Shown in pieces: positions 19,448-28,748 of a DNA stretch of 64,000 bases. Below the pieces are notes generated by a model. It did not search any database. It was given only the letters and a program-made list of their open reading frames with translations, and was not told where the DNA came from. This DNA comes from Ardenticatena maritima. Its GTDB lineage: Bacteria; Chloroflexota; Anaerolineae; Ardenticatenales; Ardenticatenaceae. The stretch lies in the NCBI RefSeq assembly GCF_001306175.1, contig NZ_LGKN01000009.1, positions 310,001 to 374,000 on the forward strand, given 5' to 3'. The translations under genes and the position numbers were made by a program. How positions within the stretch are numbered: the first letter of the stretch is position 1; every line of letters begins with the position of its first letter.

Positions 19448-20203
19448 ATGCGCATTGCACGCATTCACCATCCCCAGTTCACCGGTTATGCTCTTGTGGA
19501 AGGCGAAGAGGTGCGCCCCATCCTTGGCGACCTTTTCGGCGCGTGGGCACCCGCCGCCGTCACCTTCTCGCTCGAAAGCGTGCGCCTGCTGGCGCCCGTG
19601 CAACCCAGCAAAATCATCTGCGTGGGGCGCAACTACGCCGCCCACGCCGCAGAACATGGCGCCGAAGTGCCCAAAGAGCCGCTCTTCTTCATGAAACCGC
19701 CCAGCGCCGTCATCGGTCCCGACGACGCCATTCACCTGCCCCCGCTGAGCGAGCAAGTGGAGCACGAAGCCGAACTCGCTGTGGTGATTGGGCGGCGCGC
19801 TCGCCATCTCACGCGCGAAAACGCCATGTCGGTGGTGTTTGGCTACACCTGCGCCAACGACGTCACCGCCCGCGACTTGCAACGGCGCGACGGACAATGG
19901 ACGCGCGCCAAGGGATTCGACACGTTCGCCCCATTGGGTCCCTGGATTGAGACCGACCTCGACCCAACCACCTGCGAGGTGGTCTGCCGCGTCAATGGCG
20001 CTGTACGCCAACACGGCTACACGCGCGACATGGTCTTTGACATTCCCCACCTGCTGGTTGCCATCACTGCCGTGATGACGCTGGAGCCGGGCGATGTGCT
20101 GCTCACAGGCACGCCCGAAGGCGTCAGCCCCATCACAGCGGGTGATGTGGTTGAAGTGGAAGTGAGCGGCATTGGTCTGCTGCGCAACCGCGTGCAAGCG
20201 TGA
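19448..20203 (+). CDS. Fumarylacetoacetate hydrolase-family protein
   Basis: A 251-residue enzyme of the FAH superfamily. [30 protein letters not shown] appears in pieces: the [12 protein letters not shown] entry, [15 protein letters not shown], then [27 protein letters not shown] and a [22 protein letters not shown] ending. The E-x-E and D metal ligands are visible. Likely activities are acylpyruvate hydrolase, oxaloacetate decarboxylase or tautomerase; sequence alone does not decide. GGAGG precedes the ATG. Confidence 0.9.
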   Translation: MRIARIHHPQFTGYALVEGEEVRPILGDLFGAWAPAAVTFSLESVRLLAPVQPSKIICVGRNYAAHAAEHGAEVPKEPLFFMKPPSAVIGPDDAIHLPPLSEQVEHEAELAVVIGRRARHLTRENAMSVVFGYTCANDVTARDLQRRDGQWTRAKGFDTFAPLGPWIETDLDPTTCEVVCRVNGAVRQHGYTRDMVFDIPHLLVAITAVMTLEPGDVLLTGTPEGVSPITAGDVVEVEVSGIGLLRNRVQA

Positions 20204-20221
20204 ACATGCATGCAAAACCTG

Positions 20222-20250
20222 TTGTCGCACAACCAAAGTTATGCTACTCT
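20222..20250 (+). promoter_or_regulatory. Putative argF promoter
   Basis: TTGTCG (20222-20227), 17-bp spacer, TACTCT (20245-20250), 34 bp before the argF start. Confidence 0.45.
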
Positions 20251-20284
20251 TGAGATGACTTCGCACACATGGAGGCAATCATCT

Positions 20285-21205
20285 ATGCGGCACTTTCTGG
20301 ACATTTCGAGCCTGACACGCGACGAATTTTTCCATCTGCTCACCCTTTCACGTCGTCTCAAAGAAGAATACAAAACGTACGGCGCGAACCCGCCCATTTT
20401 GCAGGGCAAAATTCTGGGCATGATTTTCCAGAAGCCCAGCCTGCGCACGCGCGTTTCCTTTGACGTTGCCATGCTGCACCTGGGCGGGCAGGCGCTTTAC
20501 CTGAGCCCGAACGAAATCCAGTTGGGGAAGCGCGAAAGCGTGCCCGATGTGGCGCGCGTCATGGGGCGCTATGTGCACGCCATCATGGCGCGTGTGTTCG
20601 CCCATAGCGATGTGGAAACGCTTGCCGCTTACGCCGGCGTGCCCGTCATCAACGGGCTGTCGGATTACAGCCACCCGTGCCAGGCGCTCGCCGACTACCT
20701 GACCATGTGGGAACGCTGGGGAACATTTGAAGGCAAAACACTCGCCTGGGTGGGGGACGGCAACAACGTGCTGCACTCATTGCTCCATGCCGCCCCGCTG
20801 GCAGGGGTGCGCGTCCAAATCGCCACGCCCGAAGGCTACGAACCCGACGCCGCCACAGTTGAAAACGCCCGCGCCGCCGGCGTGGACGTGCTGTTGACGC
20901 ACGACCCGCGCGAAGCCGTGCGCGGTGCAGACGCCATCTACACCGACGTCTGGACCAGCATGGGGCAAGAAGCCGAATACGCCGAGCGCGTCAAGGTCTT
21001 TACCCCCTACCAGGTCAACAGCGACCTGGTAGCCGCCAGCGGCAATCCCGATGTGATTGTCATGCACTGCTTGCCGGCGCACCGCGGTGAAGAAATCACC
21101 GACGACGTCGCCGACGGTCCCCACTCCGTGTTGTGGGACCAAGCCGAAAACCGCCTGCACGCCCAAAAGGGCTTGCTGGTCTGGTTGCTGACCGAAGTCA
21201 ACTGA
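20285..21205 (+). CDS. argF: Ornithine carbamoyltransferase
   Basis: Makes citrulline from ornithine and carbamoyl phosphate in arginine biosynthesis. It has 306 residues from the ATG at 20285 (GGAGG 9 bp upstream). The carbamoyl-phosphate loop is [10 protein letters not shown] (about 50). The ornithine-side motifs are [30 protein letters not shown] and [13 protein letters not shown] (about 260). The HCLPAHRG form favours ornithine over aspartate carbamoyltransferase. No other arginine genes are adjacent. Confidence 0.96.
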   Translation: MRHFLDISSLTRDEFFHLLTLSRRLKEEYKTYGANPPILQGKILGMIFQKPSLRTRVSFDVAMLHLGGQALYLSPNEIQLGKRESVPDVARVMGRYVHAIMARVFAHSDVETLAAYAGVPVINGLSDYSHPCQALADYLTMWERWGTFEGKTLAWVGDGNNVLHSLLHAAPLAGVRVQIATPEGYEPDAATVENARAAGVDVLLTHDPREAVRGADAIYTDVWTSMGQEAEYAERVKVFTPYQVNSDLVAASGNPDVIVMHCLPAHRGEEITDDVADGPHSVLWDQAENRLHAQKGLLVWLLTEVN

Positions 21206-21212
21206 ACGCCCG

Positions 21213-21243
21213 CAGGGTGGGGAACACGCTATTCCCCACCCTG
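21213..21243 (+). terminator. Hairpin after argF
   Basis: Perfect 12-bp stem CAGGGTGGGGAA/TTCCCCACCCTG with a 7-base loop, 8 bp after the argF stop. No strong U-run follows. Confidence 0.6.
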
Positions 21244-21282
21244 TTGCCATAGTCCGCACCAATGAAACAGGCGAGGGACACA

Positions 21283-23478
21283 GTGAGTGAAATCGAGCGC
21301 TACCAACAACTACTAGACGAAGCCAATAGCCTCTTGTGGGAAGGGAAGCCATCCACAGCCGCGGAACGGTGCCGCCAGGCGATTGAACTACGCCCCGACG
21401 ACCCCACCGCCTGGATGCACCTTGGCTATGCGCTCTTTGAAGCCAACCGCCTTGATGAAGCGCTCGATGCCTATGTGCGCGCCGAGGCGTTGCGCCCCGG
21501 CGACGTTGCCGCTATGACGAAAATCGCCGAAATCCAGGCCGCATTGGGGCGCACACCGCAAGCCGTGCAAGCCTTCCTCAAACTCGCCGACCGCTACATG
21601 GAACTGCGGCAGCCGGCGCAAGCCGTGCGCACCTGGCAACTCGTCTTGCGCTACGATCCTCACAACGAGCGTGCCTTGCGCAACCTGGCGGAAGCCTATC
21701 GGCGCGGCAACCGCCCCAACCTGGCGGCGCGCGCCCTCGTCACCCTCGCCAAGCATTTCATTCAGGCAAAGTATACCGAACAAGCCATCCAGGTGCTGGA
21801 AGAAGCACTGAACCTCACCCCCGAGGACGACGAAGCGCGGCGCATGCTTGCCAAACTGCGCGGCGAAACCATTGAGGAACCCGCACCCGCTGAGGGAATC
21901 GAGCATCTTCCCTCGCCCACAGAAGAAGCCGCCCAACGGGCGCTGGAACGCATGGCGGAAGCCTTCTTTGAACAAGCCGAGAAGGGCGAAAGCGAAGATC
22001 TTTCGCTGGAATTGAAGCGCGCACGCGCCATTGACCTGCAAACGCGCGGCTTGCTTCGCGAAGCGTTGCAACTCTACACTGAAATTCTGCAAGAAAGCGA
22101 GCCCGAACCCGAACTGCTCTACAATATCGGTATTCTGCACTTGGAATTGTTGCACTACAACGAAGCCATCGAGTTTTTGTCGCAAGCGAGCCGCACACCG
22201 GAATACGCTGTGCCGGCCAATATCGCCCTGGGGCAAGCCTACCAGCGCATGGGGCAATACGCCGAAGCCCGCGAGCACTACATGAAAGCGGTCAAACTGG
22301 TGGACTTGCAAGCGATTGACCGCGACCAGGCGGATGAGATGATTCAACTCTACGAAGGGCTGGCTGAGAGCGCCGAAGCGATTGGCGACCGCGCCGAAGC
22401 CGAAAAAATTACCCGTGCGCTTTCGGAGTTTCTCAGCCAAAAAGGATGGGAAGACAAACTGCGCGAAGTGCGCCTGCGCCTGGGCGACCTGATGGGCGAA
22501 GAATTTGCCATTGACGCGATTATTGACAGCGAGCGCTCATCCGAAGTGGTGGACGCGATCAACCGTATTGAGCAATACGCCAAAGAAGGACGCTTGCGCG
22601 CCGCACTGGATGAATACTACTTTGCGCTGAGCGTTGCGCCCTATTCGCTTGTGTTGCACATGCAAATGGCCGATGTCTTGCTCAAAGCCGGACGTATTGA
22701 GCAGGGCGTCGCCAAATTGCTGACTATCGCCGATGTCCAAATTGTGCAGGGCAACCCGCGCCAGGCGATGAAGACGTTGGAACGTGTGCTCGAATACGCC
22801 CCGCTCGCCACCTCGGTGCGCTCCGACTTGATTGATTTGCAAATCAGCCATGGTGAAATTGACGCCGCACTGGAAAACTACCTGGCGCTTGCGGACGCCT
22901 ATTACAGCCTGGCGCAAGGTGATTTGGCGGTTGACCGCCTGCAAGAAGCGCTACGCATTGCGCCGCGCGGCAGCGACCCCACCGAATGGCAAAAACGCAT
23001 CTACCGCAAAATCGCGCATATCCATAGCCAGCGGCTCAATTGGGCCAAAGCCGCCGCCGCTCTGGAAGCCCTCATCGAGATTGACCCGACCGACACCGAA
23101 GCCGCCGCCGAATTGACAGACCTCTACTACCGCCTTGGGCATGAGGAACAAGCGCGTACCGTCTTGCGCGACGTCACGGGCATGCTCAGCCGCACAGGCA
23201 AAACCGAAACAGCGCTGCTCATCTGGCAGCGCACGCTGCAACAACGCCCCGAAGACATTGAACTGCGCATTGCCATGGGGGAAGAATTGCTGGCGGCTGG
23301 GAAAACCGAAGAAGCCGCCAAAGTGTGGGAAGAAACGTTGGAACCGCTCGTCAAATCGGGGCAGCGCGCCAAAGCCGCCGCGCTCCTGCGCCGCATGATT
23401 GGGCTCAAAACCAGCGACGAACAACGATATCGCAAAATGTTGGCTGCGCTCATGCGCCAAATGCGTCATAGAGACTAA
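21283..23478 (+). CDS. Large TPR-repeat protein
   Basis: About 731 residues built almost entirely of tetratricopeptide repeats (for example AWMHLGYALFEANRLDEALD and ALGQAYQRMGQYAEAREHYM). There is no signal peptide or membrane segment. The GTG at 21283 is preferred because GAGGG precedes it; an in-frame ATG at 21262 lacks a ribosome-binding motif. TPR arrays are protein-protein scaffolds and no enzymatic domain is visible. It lies 20 bp before cdaA, so a scaffold associated with the c-di-AMP module is possible but unproven. Confidence 0.85.
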   Translation: MSEIERYQQLLDEANSLLWEGKPSTAAERCRQAIELRPDDPTAWMHLGYALFEANRLDEALDAYVRAEALRPGDVAAMTKIAEIQAALGRTPQAVQAFLKLADRYMELRQPAQAVRTWQLVLRYDPHNERALRNLAEAYRRGNRPNLAARALVTLAKHFIQAKYTEQAIQVLEEALNLTPEDDEARRMLAKLRGETIEEPAPAEGIEHLPSPTEEAAQRALERMAEAFFEQAEKGESEDLSLELKRARAIDLQTRGLLREALQLYTEILQESEPEPELLYNIGILHLELLHYNEAIEFLSQASRTPEYAVPANIALGQAYQRMGQYAEAREHYMKAVKLVDLQAIDRDQADEMIQLYEGLAESAEAIGDRAEAEKITRALSEFLSQKGWEDKLREVRLRLGDLMGEEFAIDAIIDSERSSEVVDAINRIEQYAKEGRLRAALDEYYFALSVAPYSLVLHMQMADVLLKAGRIEQGVAKLLTIADVQIVQGNPRQAMKTLERVLEYAPLATSVRSDLIDLQISHGEIDAALENYLALADAYYSLAQGDLAVDRLQEALRIAPRGSDPTEWQKRIYRKIAHIHSQRLNWAKAAAALEALIEIDPTDTEAAAELTDLYYRLGHEEQARTVLRDVTGMLSRTGKTETALLIWQRTLQQRPEDIELRIAMGEELLAAGKTEEAAKVWEETLEPLVKSGQRAKAAALLRRMIGLKTSDEQRYRKMLAALMRQMRHRD

Positions 23479-23498
23479 CCAGGTCATCCATTGCGTCT

Positions 23499-24392
23499 AT
23501 GGAATCACTTCAAGATGTCTGGCTCACATTGCAACGCCTCAATCCGGCCACGAACCCCTTGGCGCTGGCCGACATTCTCATGGTCTCGCTCATCATCTAC
23601 GCCTTGCTCTACTTCATGCGCGGCACCCCTGTGGTGCAACTCATCCGCGGCATCCTTGTGCTGGTCGTCATCCTCTTTTTCCTGTCCAGTTTCACCCAAC
23701 TGACGGCGCTACGCTGGCTGATTCGCAACGCCACCCCCGCCCTCTTTTTTGCCATCCCCGTCATCTTCCAGCCTGAAATTCGGCGCGGGCTGGAACGCCT
23801 GGGGCGTGGGAGTTTCTTCTTTGGGCGCTACTACGGGCAAAAGCCGACGATGGCGGGCGTTGTGCAAGAAGTGGCACAAGCCGCCAAACGCTTGAGCGAG
23901 CGCCGCTACGGCGCTCTCATCGTCTTCGAGCGTTCAGTACCACTCCAGGATATCATCGAAACCGGTATGCCCATTGACTCCGCCGTGACGGCGGAATTGC
24001 TGATTACCATTTTCTATCCGGGCACCCCCTTGCATGACGGCGCCGTCATCATTCGCGACCAGCGTATCGTCGCCGCGGCCTGCGTGCTCCCCCTCGCCGC
24101 CGAAGTGCCCGACCCGCAAATGGGCACACGCCACCGCGCCGCGCTGGGCGTCACCGAACAAACCGACGCCCTGGCGGTCGTTGTCTCCGAAGAAACGGGG
24201 CAAATTTCGCTGGCATACAGTGGGCGCATCATTCGCAATTTGGATGAGGGGCGGCTCACACGCCTCTTGTTGGCGTTCTATGAACCACGCAAGCGCGAGC
24301 CGACTGGCACCAAACCCAAACGCGAGCCGCCACAAGAGGTACAACAGCAACACTCTGAGGAAACGGTCTCAGAAGAGCCTGACGAGTCATAG
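23499..24392 (+). CDS. cdaA: Diadenylate cyclase CdaA
   Basis: Makes the second messenger c-di-AMP from two ATP at the membrane. It has 297 residues. Three N-terminal membrane helices (DILMVSLIIYALLYFM, LIRGILVLVVILFFL and a third near LFFAIPVIF) precede the DAC domain. The catalytic DGAVII (about 180) and GTRHRAALG (about 210) motifs are both intact. The C-terminal tail is acidic and low-complexity. It precedes the YbbR-domain gene by 15 bp, the conserved cdaA-cdaR arrangement. Confidence 0.95.
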   Translation: MESLQDVWLTLQRLNPATNPLALADILMVSLIIYALLYFMRGTPVVQLIRGILVLVVILFFLSSFTQLTALRWLIRNATPALFFAIPVIFQPEIRRGLERLGRGSFFFGRYYGQKPTMAGVVQEVAQAAKRLSERRYGALIVFERSVPLQDIIETGMPIDSAVTAELLITIFYPGTPLHDGAVIIRDQRIVAAACVLPLAAEVPDPQMGTRHRAALGVTEQTDALAVVVSEETGQISLAYSGRIIRNLDEGRLTRLLLAFYEPRKREPTGTKPKREPPQEVQQQHSEETVSEEPDES

Positions 24393-24407
24393 GAAACACC
24401 AGGCACG

Positions 24408-26159
24408 ATGAGCAACGCATACAAAACGGCGCTGTCCAACCTGTCTTCATTCATTCTCTCACTCATTCTCGGCATCATCATCTGGATGGTGGCCGTCAGC
24501 AGTGAAAACCCGATTGTGGAAAACACGTTTCCACCAAGCGGCGGTATCCCCGTGCAAATTCGCAATGTGCCGCCTGGCCTTGTCCCCTTGCTCGACAGCC
24601 AGCCGACCGTGACCCTGCTCCTGCGTGCGCCCAGCGACGTTTGGGCGGAAATTGACGCGAGCCAGTTTGAAGCCTGGGTGGACCTCAGCGGGCTGGGTCC
24701 CGGTTTGCACAGCGTGCCGGTGCAGGTTGCGCAAGCCCAGCCGCGCAATCGGCAAATCCGCATTTTGCGCGCACGTCCGGCGGAAATTCCCATCAAACTG
24801 GATCAAATCGAAGAGCGCCCCTATCCCGTTGAGGTTGAAATCACCGACCGCAATCTCATTCCGCTGAGTTATGAGGTTTTGCCGCCTCAGGTTGAGCCGA
24901 TGACCGTGACCGTGCGTGGTCCCAGCACAAAACTGGATACGATTGACCGTGTGATTGCGCCCGTCACCATTGGGTCGGCACGCGCCACGTTTGAAACCCA
25001 AGCCACCCTGCAATTGCTCGACCGGGAAGGCAAAATCATTCAACAGGGCAATACGTCAAGCGATATTCGCATTGTCCAACCGCTGGATGGGCGCGTGCGT
25101 GTCATCGTGCCGATTCAGATTCGCCAGGGCTACCGTGAATTGCCAGTGCAGCCGCAAATTGTCGGTGAAGTCGCCCCCGGCTACTGGATTAGCGATATTG
25201 ACGTGACACCGAAGACGCTGAGCGTGGTCGGCTTGCCCTCGGTTGTTGAAGCGCTGAGTTCGACCCTCAAAACAGAGCCGGTTGACGTGAGCGGTCTGCG
25301 TGACGGCATCTTCACCAAGCCGGTGCGCATTTTGCTGCCGGAAAGCGTTTCGCCGTTAGAAGGCGATGGCACCGTTGAAGTCACAGTCCGCGTGGAAGCG
25401 ATTCGCAGCAGCAAGCGCTTTGCGGTGAAGCCCGAAGTGGTCGGGCTCGCCCCAGGGCTGGAAATCAAGCGCATTGCCCCTGAGACAATCGAGGTTCTGG
25501 TGGAAGGTCCTATCAGCGCCCTAGAGACGTTGACCCCCGACGAGGTGAAAGCCACGCTCGACCTGACCAATTTGCGCGAAGGGGTGCAACTGGTTCAGCC
25601 GCGCATTCGCATCACAGCGCCGGTGGCGGGGTTGCAAGTCGCATCCCATTTGCCGGAGCAAGTGGAAGTGACCATCGGTGTGCAAACGAGTATCCTGGCA
25701 ATAGAGCGCCCCGTGACCGTTGAAGGCTTGCGCTCCTCGCTGGAAGCCTTCGTGACACCCTCAACGGTCAGCATCACGCTGGAAGGACCCACCTTTGACT
25801 TGCAAACGTTGCGAGAAGAGAGCATCGTTGCCAGTGTGAACGTCAGCAACCTGGGCATAGGCGTCCATGTGCTGACGCCCACCATCAACGCTCCCCCTCA
25901 ATTCACTGTGCAAGCGGTCGAACCGCCAACCGTCACGGTACGCATTGAGCGCAAAACGTCATCTTCTCTCACGCCGCCTCTGGAAAACAGCCGCCACGGA
26001 TTAGGCCACGTAGGCATACAAACCTTGCCGCTGCGCCAAACTGTGCAATACGCGCAAGGCTTGCTTCTCGATTTGGCGAATGCGCTCTTTCGTCAAGCCC
26101 AGGCGATCGGCGATCGCTTGCAACGTGTGGGGCTCTTCGCCATCCAGCCCATAGCGTAA
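24408..26159 (+). CDS. cdaR: YbbR-repeat protein, CdaR-like regulator of CdaA
   Basis: A 583-residue protein. One N-terminal membrane anchor (LSSFILSLILGIIIWMVAV) is followed by about four to five extracytoplasmic YbbR repeats (for example IPVQIRNVPPGLVPLLDSQP and YRELPVQPQIVGEVAPGYW). CdaR proteins modulate CdaA activity (family knowledge). The last 53 codons run through the 3' end of the convergent sigma factor gene, giving a 159-bp antisense overlap. The added tail (from about ENSRHGLGH on) does not look YbbR-like, so an ancestral stop was probably lost. Confidence 0.9.
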   Translation: MSNAYKTALSNLSSFILSLILGIIIWMVAVSSENPIVENTFPPSGGIPVQIRNVPPGLVPLLDSQPTVTLLLRAPSDVWAEIDASQFEAWVDLSGLGPGLHSVPVQVAQAQPRNRQIRILRARPAEIPIKLDQIEERPYPVEVEITDRNLIPLSYEVLPPQVEPMTVTVRGPSTKLDTIDRVIAPVTIGSARATFETQATLQLLDREGKIIQQGNTSSDIRIVQPLDGRVRVIVPIQIRQGYRELPVQPQIVGEVAPGYWISDIDVTPKTLSVVGLPSVVEALSSTLKTEPVDVSGLRDGIFTKPVRILLPESVSPLEGDGTVEVTVRVEAIRSSKRFAVKPEVVGLAPGLEIKRIAPETIEVLVEGPISALETLTPDEVKATLDLTNLREGVQLVQPRIRITAPVAGLQVASHLPEQVEVTIGVQTSILAIERPVTVEGLRSSLEAFVTPSTVSITLEGPTFDLQTLREESIVASVNVSNLGIGVHVLTPTINAPPQFTVQAVEPPTVTVRIERKTSSSLTPPLENSRHGLGHVGIQTLPLRQTVQYAQGLLLDLANALFRQAQAIGDRLQRVGLFAIQPIA

Positions 26160-26912
26160 GCGCAATATCAACGCTTCCCGCGGCGAAACGTAATCGAGCA
26201 GGGCGTTCACCAGCATGCGCCGTTCGTACTCTTCGAGTTCGCCTTCGGGCGAGAGCGCATCCACCGCTACACGTTCGCTCCATGAGGGGCCATCTTCGTC
26301 GTCGCGGTCGTCAGATAATTCGACAACCGGCCGAGCAACACTCAGCGTCTCTTGAACCGAGCGCACCGGTACTCCCATCTCCTGCGCCAGTTCCTCCACG
26401 CTCGGATTGCGTCCCCACCGCTGCGGCGCTTCGCTCATCAAGCGTTTCAGGTGGGCAATGCGGGCGCTCTGGTGCCCCGGCAACCGCAACGGATGGCGAT
26501 TCGCCGCCACAAAGCGCGAAACACGATGGCGAATCCAGTACGTCGCATAGGTGCTCAAGCGTGTGCCGTGCGCCGCATCAAAGCGGTCAATGGCTTCAAT
26601 CAAGCCCAGGTTGCCTTCCTGAACCAGGTCGGGCAAGGCGATACCGCTTTGTACATAGCGGCGGGCAATGTTGATGACGAGGAAAACGTTGCTTTCGATG
26701 AGCCGCTGCCGCGCTTCGCGCCCTCGTTCGGCCGCTTCATGCAACGCTTCAGACGTTTCCCCCGCTTCCAAACGGGCTTGCGCTTCGCGCCCCGCCAGCA
26801 TGTCAGCAATCAGACGGGCTTCATCGTCATGCGGCAGTAAAGAGGCGGCGTTGATTTCTTCCATGTACAAGCCAAATTCATCAATCTGGTCATCGGAGCG
26901 ATAGACTGTCAT
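26001..26912 (-). CDS. RNA polymerase sigma-70 family factor (group 1/2-like)
   Basis: A 303-residue sigma factor, start at 26912 with AAGGAG. It shows region 1.2 (DEFGLYMEEINAASLLPHDDEARL), region 2 (LIESNVFLVINIARRYVQSG, LPDLVQEGNLGLIEAIDRFD, STYATYWIRHRVSRFV), region 3 and region 4.2 (LQAIADRLGLTKERIRQIE). It lacks the long region 1.1 of the housekeeping RpoD, so it is probably an alternative primary-like factor. The C-terminal coding end overlaps cdaR on the opposite strand. Confidence 0.92.
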   Translation of the reverse strand: MTVYRSDDQIDEFGLYMEEINAASLLPHDDEARLIADMLAGREAQARLEAGETSEALHEAAERGREARQRLIESNVFLVINIARRYVQSGIALPDLVQEGNLGLIEAIDRFDAAHGTRLSTYATYWIRHRVSRFVAANRHPLRLPGHQSARIAHLKRLMSEAPQRWGRNPSVEELAQEMGVPVRSVQETLSVARPVVELSDDRDDEDGPSWSERVAVDALSPEGELEEYERRMLVNALLDYVSPREALILRLRYGLDGEEPHTLQAIADRLGLTKERIRQIEKQALRVLHSLAQRQGLYAYVA

Positions 26913-26960
26913 GAGCAGGCTCCTTTCAAGAGAGAGTTGCTTTTCAACACAAGTGAGCGA

Positions 26961-26989
26961 AGTATAGCATATTGAAAATTGTTTGTCAA
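26961..26989 (-). promoter_or_regulatory. Consensus promoter of the sigma factor gene
   Basis: Minus strand: TTGACA (26989-26984), 17-bp spacer, TATACT (26966-26961), preceding the start by about 48 bp. It is one of the strongest promoters in the window. Confidence 0.8.
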
Positions 26990-27181
26990 GGTTTTTTCCA
27001 GTAAAATTTGGACAAATAGCAATCAATGTTGCCTATTTGCCTCAAAGACACCTCTCTTGCTATTCTTGCGGAGAAGCCCGCCAAAGAATGGCATAGACCA
27101 CGCGCGCGCCGGCCGGTTGCTTTTTTCTCTGGTGCGCCCGTACAGGTACGCTACACGTGCAGTGTCTGAGGGAAAACACTT

Positions 27182-27733
27182 GTGCCACCTTTCAACACAC
27201 ATGCACAAAACCAGAGAGGCTGTTTCCTGCAAGGTATCCGCTGGCTCTACCTGTTCTTTGCCCTGCTGATATTTGTCGTGATGAGTTACCTGACCTTCGG
27301 TTTTGTGAAATCGTATCGCGACCAGGTACGCGCATCGCGCACGTTCCAACCTGTCCCGGCTCGTGTGCTGGAAAGCAAAGTCAAGCGCATCTCGGGCGAC
27401 AAGGGCAGCGATAGTTTTCTCCCTTACGTGCGCTATACCTACGAAGTGGATGGGAAACGCTATGAATCGGATACCTTCTTCTTCACGGGGTGGGGCTACA
27501 ACGATTATCTCGAAGCGAAAAAGAAAGTGGACAATTACCCTGTCGGCGCCACAGTAACGGCGTACTATGACCCGAACGCGCCGGAGATCACCGTTCTTGA
27601 CAATTCTTTCCCCACCAATGCGTCTTTTGCGTTTGCCATATTTGGCGTTTTTTGGAGTATCGCTATCGTGGTTTTCCTGTACGCCATCTGGCCGGTCGTG
27701 CGCGGAGAGAAGCCTGCTTCACGCGAGGAATGA
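27182..27733 (+). CDS. DUF3592 membrane protein
   Basis: A 183-residue protein with two membrane helices (WLYLFFALLIFVVMSYLTFGF and AFAIFGVFWSIAIVVFLYAI). They flank an extracytoplasmic beta-rich DUF3592 domain (PVPARVLESKVKRIS, VRYTYEVDGKRYESDTFFF, YPVGATVTAYYDPNAPE). The start is a GTG with a GAGGG motif somewhat far upstream, so the N-terminus is uncertain. Function of the family is unknown. Confidence 0.8.
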   Translation: MPPFNTHAQNQRGCFLQGIRWLYLFFALLIFVVMSYLTFGFVKSYRDQVRASRTFQPVPARVLESKVKRISGDKGSDSFLPYVRYTYEVDGKRYESDTFFFTGWGYNDYLEAKKKVDNYPVGATVTAYYDPNAPEITVLDNSFPTNASFAFAIFGVFWSIAIVVFLYAIWPVVRGEKPASREE

Positions 27734-27902
27734 GCGTGTGGCCACACCGGGGCCGACCGGCAAACGTTCACAGCGGCAAGCGGGGGAATTCCCCACCGCG
27801 CTTGCGTGTTCCATGGTCAGCGACGCTTTCCCGCGCCGTATACGCTTCTCCGCTCCAATCGTACGCTCGATTGCTTGAAAACCAACACACAAGGAGGCCG
27901 AA

Positions 27903-28658
27903 ATGAGCGACGCATCGGAGAAACAAGGTTGTTTGGGCATGTTGTTCCCCTTCTTGCGCCCCAAGGCGGCGCCCGAGGAACACCTGCCATACCGCTTACG
28001 GGACGACTTTCTTTCACCCGCGGAATTTTCTTTCTACAAGGTGCTGGCGGCAACGCTCGGCCCGCGCTTCATTATTCAATCAAAGGTGCGCTTGGCGGAC
28101 ATTTTCTTTGTGTCTGGACGAAACAATGAATACATGACGTATTTCAACAAAATTTCCCAGCGCCATGTGGATTTTCTGGTGTGCGACGCCGACACGATGA
28201 AACCGCTCCTGGGCATCGAGTTGGACGACGCCAGTCATCGGCGGGAAAAAAGGCAAAAGCGCGATGCGTTTGTGGAAAAGGTTTTCCAGGCAGCCCAATT
28301 GCCGCTTCTGCGTTTCCCTGTGCGGCGGGAATACAACACGCGCGAGATTGCCGCGCAAGTTGCACCGTTTTTGAAGGATCTTGCGCCGCACGCGCCTGAA
28401 CCAGCCGCCACAGCGAGCACGTCGCGCAGTCAGCCTGTGCCAACCGCCAAGGTGAGCACGTCGCGCAGTCAGCCTATGCCAACCGCCAAGGCGAGCACGC
28501 CCTCTCCCGAGGGAGCGCCCCTCTGCCCCAAGTGCGGAATTCCAATGGTGTTGAGAACGGCAACGCAAGGGCTGCTGAAAGGCAAGCAGTTCTATGGGTG
28601 CGCCAATTACCCGCGTTGCCGCGAAATCAAACCTGTGCCCAATCAGGCGGCAGGCTAA
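27903..28658 (+). CDS. DUF2726 nuclease-like domain fused to a topoisomerase-type zinc ribbon
   Basis: A 251-residue protein. The DUF2726 domain (about 30-160) contains EFSFYKVLAATLG, HVDFLVCDADTMKPLLGIEL and DDASHRREKRQKRDAFVEKV. This D/E/K pattern is typical of restriction-endonuclease-like folds. A Ser/Thr/Pro linker contains two 13-residue repeats. The C-terminus is a topoisomerase C4 zinc finger (CPKCGIPMVLRTA, then FYGCANYPRC). DNA binding or processing is likely but unproven. AAGGAGG precedes the ATG. Confidence 0.83.
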   Translation: MSDASEKQGCLGMLFPFLRPKAAPEEHLPYRLRDDFLSPAEFSFYKVLAATLGPRFIIQSKVRLADIFFVSGRNNEYMTYFNKISQRHVDFLVCDADTMKPLLGIELDDASHRREKRQKRDAFVEKVFQAAQLPLLRFPVRREYNTREIAAQVAPFLKDLAPHAPEPAATASTSRSQPVPTAKVSTSRSQPMPTAKASTPSPEGAPLCPKCGIPMVLRTATQGLLKGKQFYGCANYPRCREIKPVPNQAAG

Positions 28659-28688
28659 ACGACGCTTGCAGGCGAGGAAGAGAGACTA

Positions 28689-28722
28689 AAAGACCGGTCA
28701 GGCCTTCACCTGACCGGTCTTT
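28689..28722. terminator. Bidirectional terminator
   Basis: AAAGACCGGTCAGG pairs perfectly with CCTGACCGGTCTTT across a 6-base loop, between the convergent DUF2726 and thiolase genes. Confidence 0.85.
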
Positions 28723-28748
28723 GCCATTGCGGCACGGCGGGGACCGAC

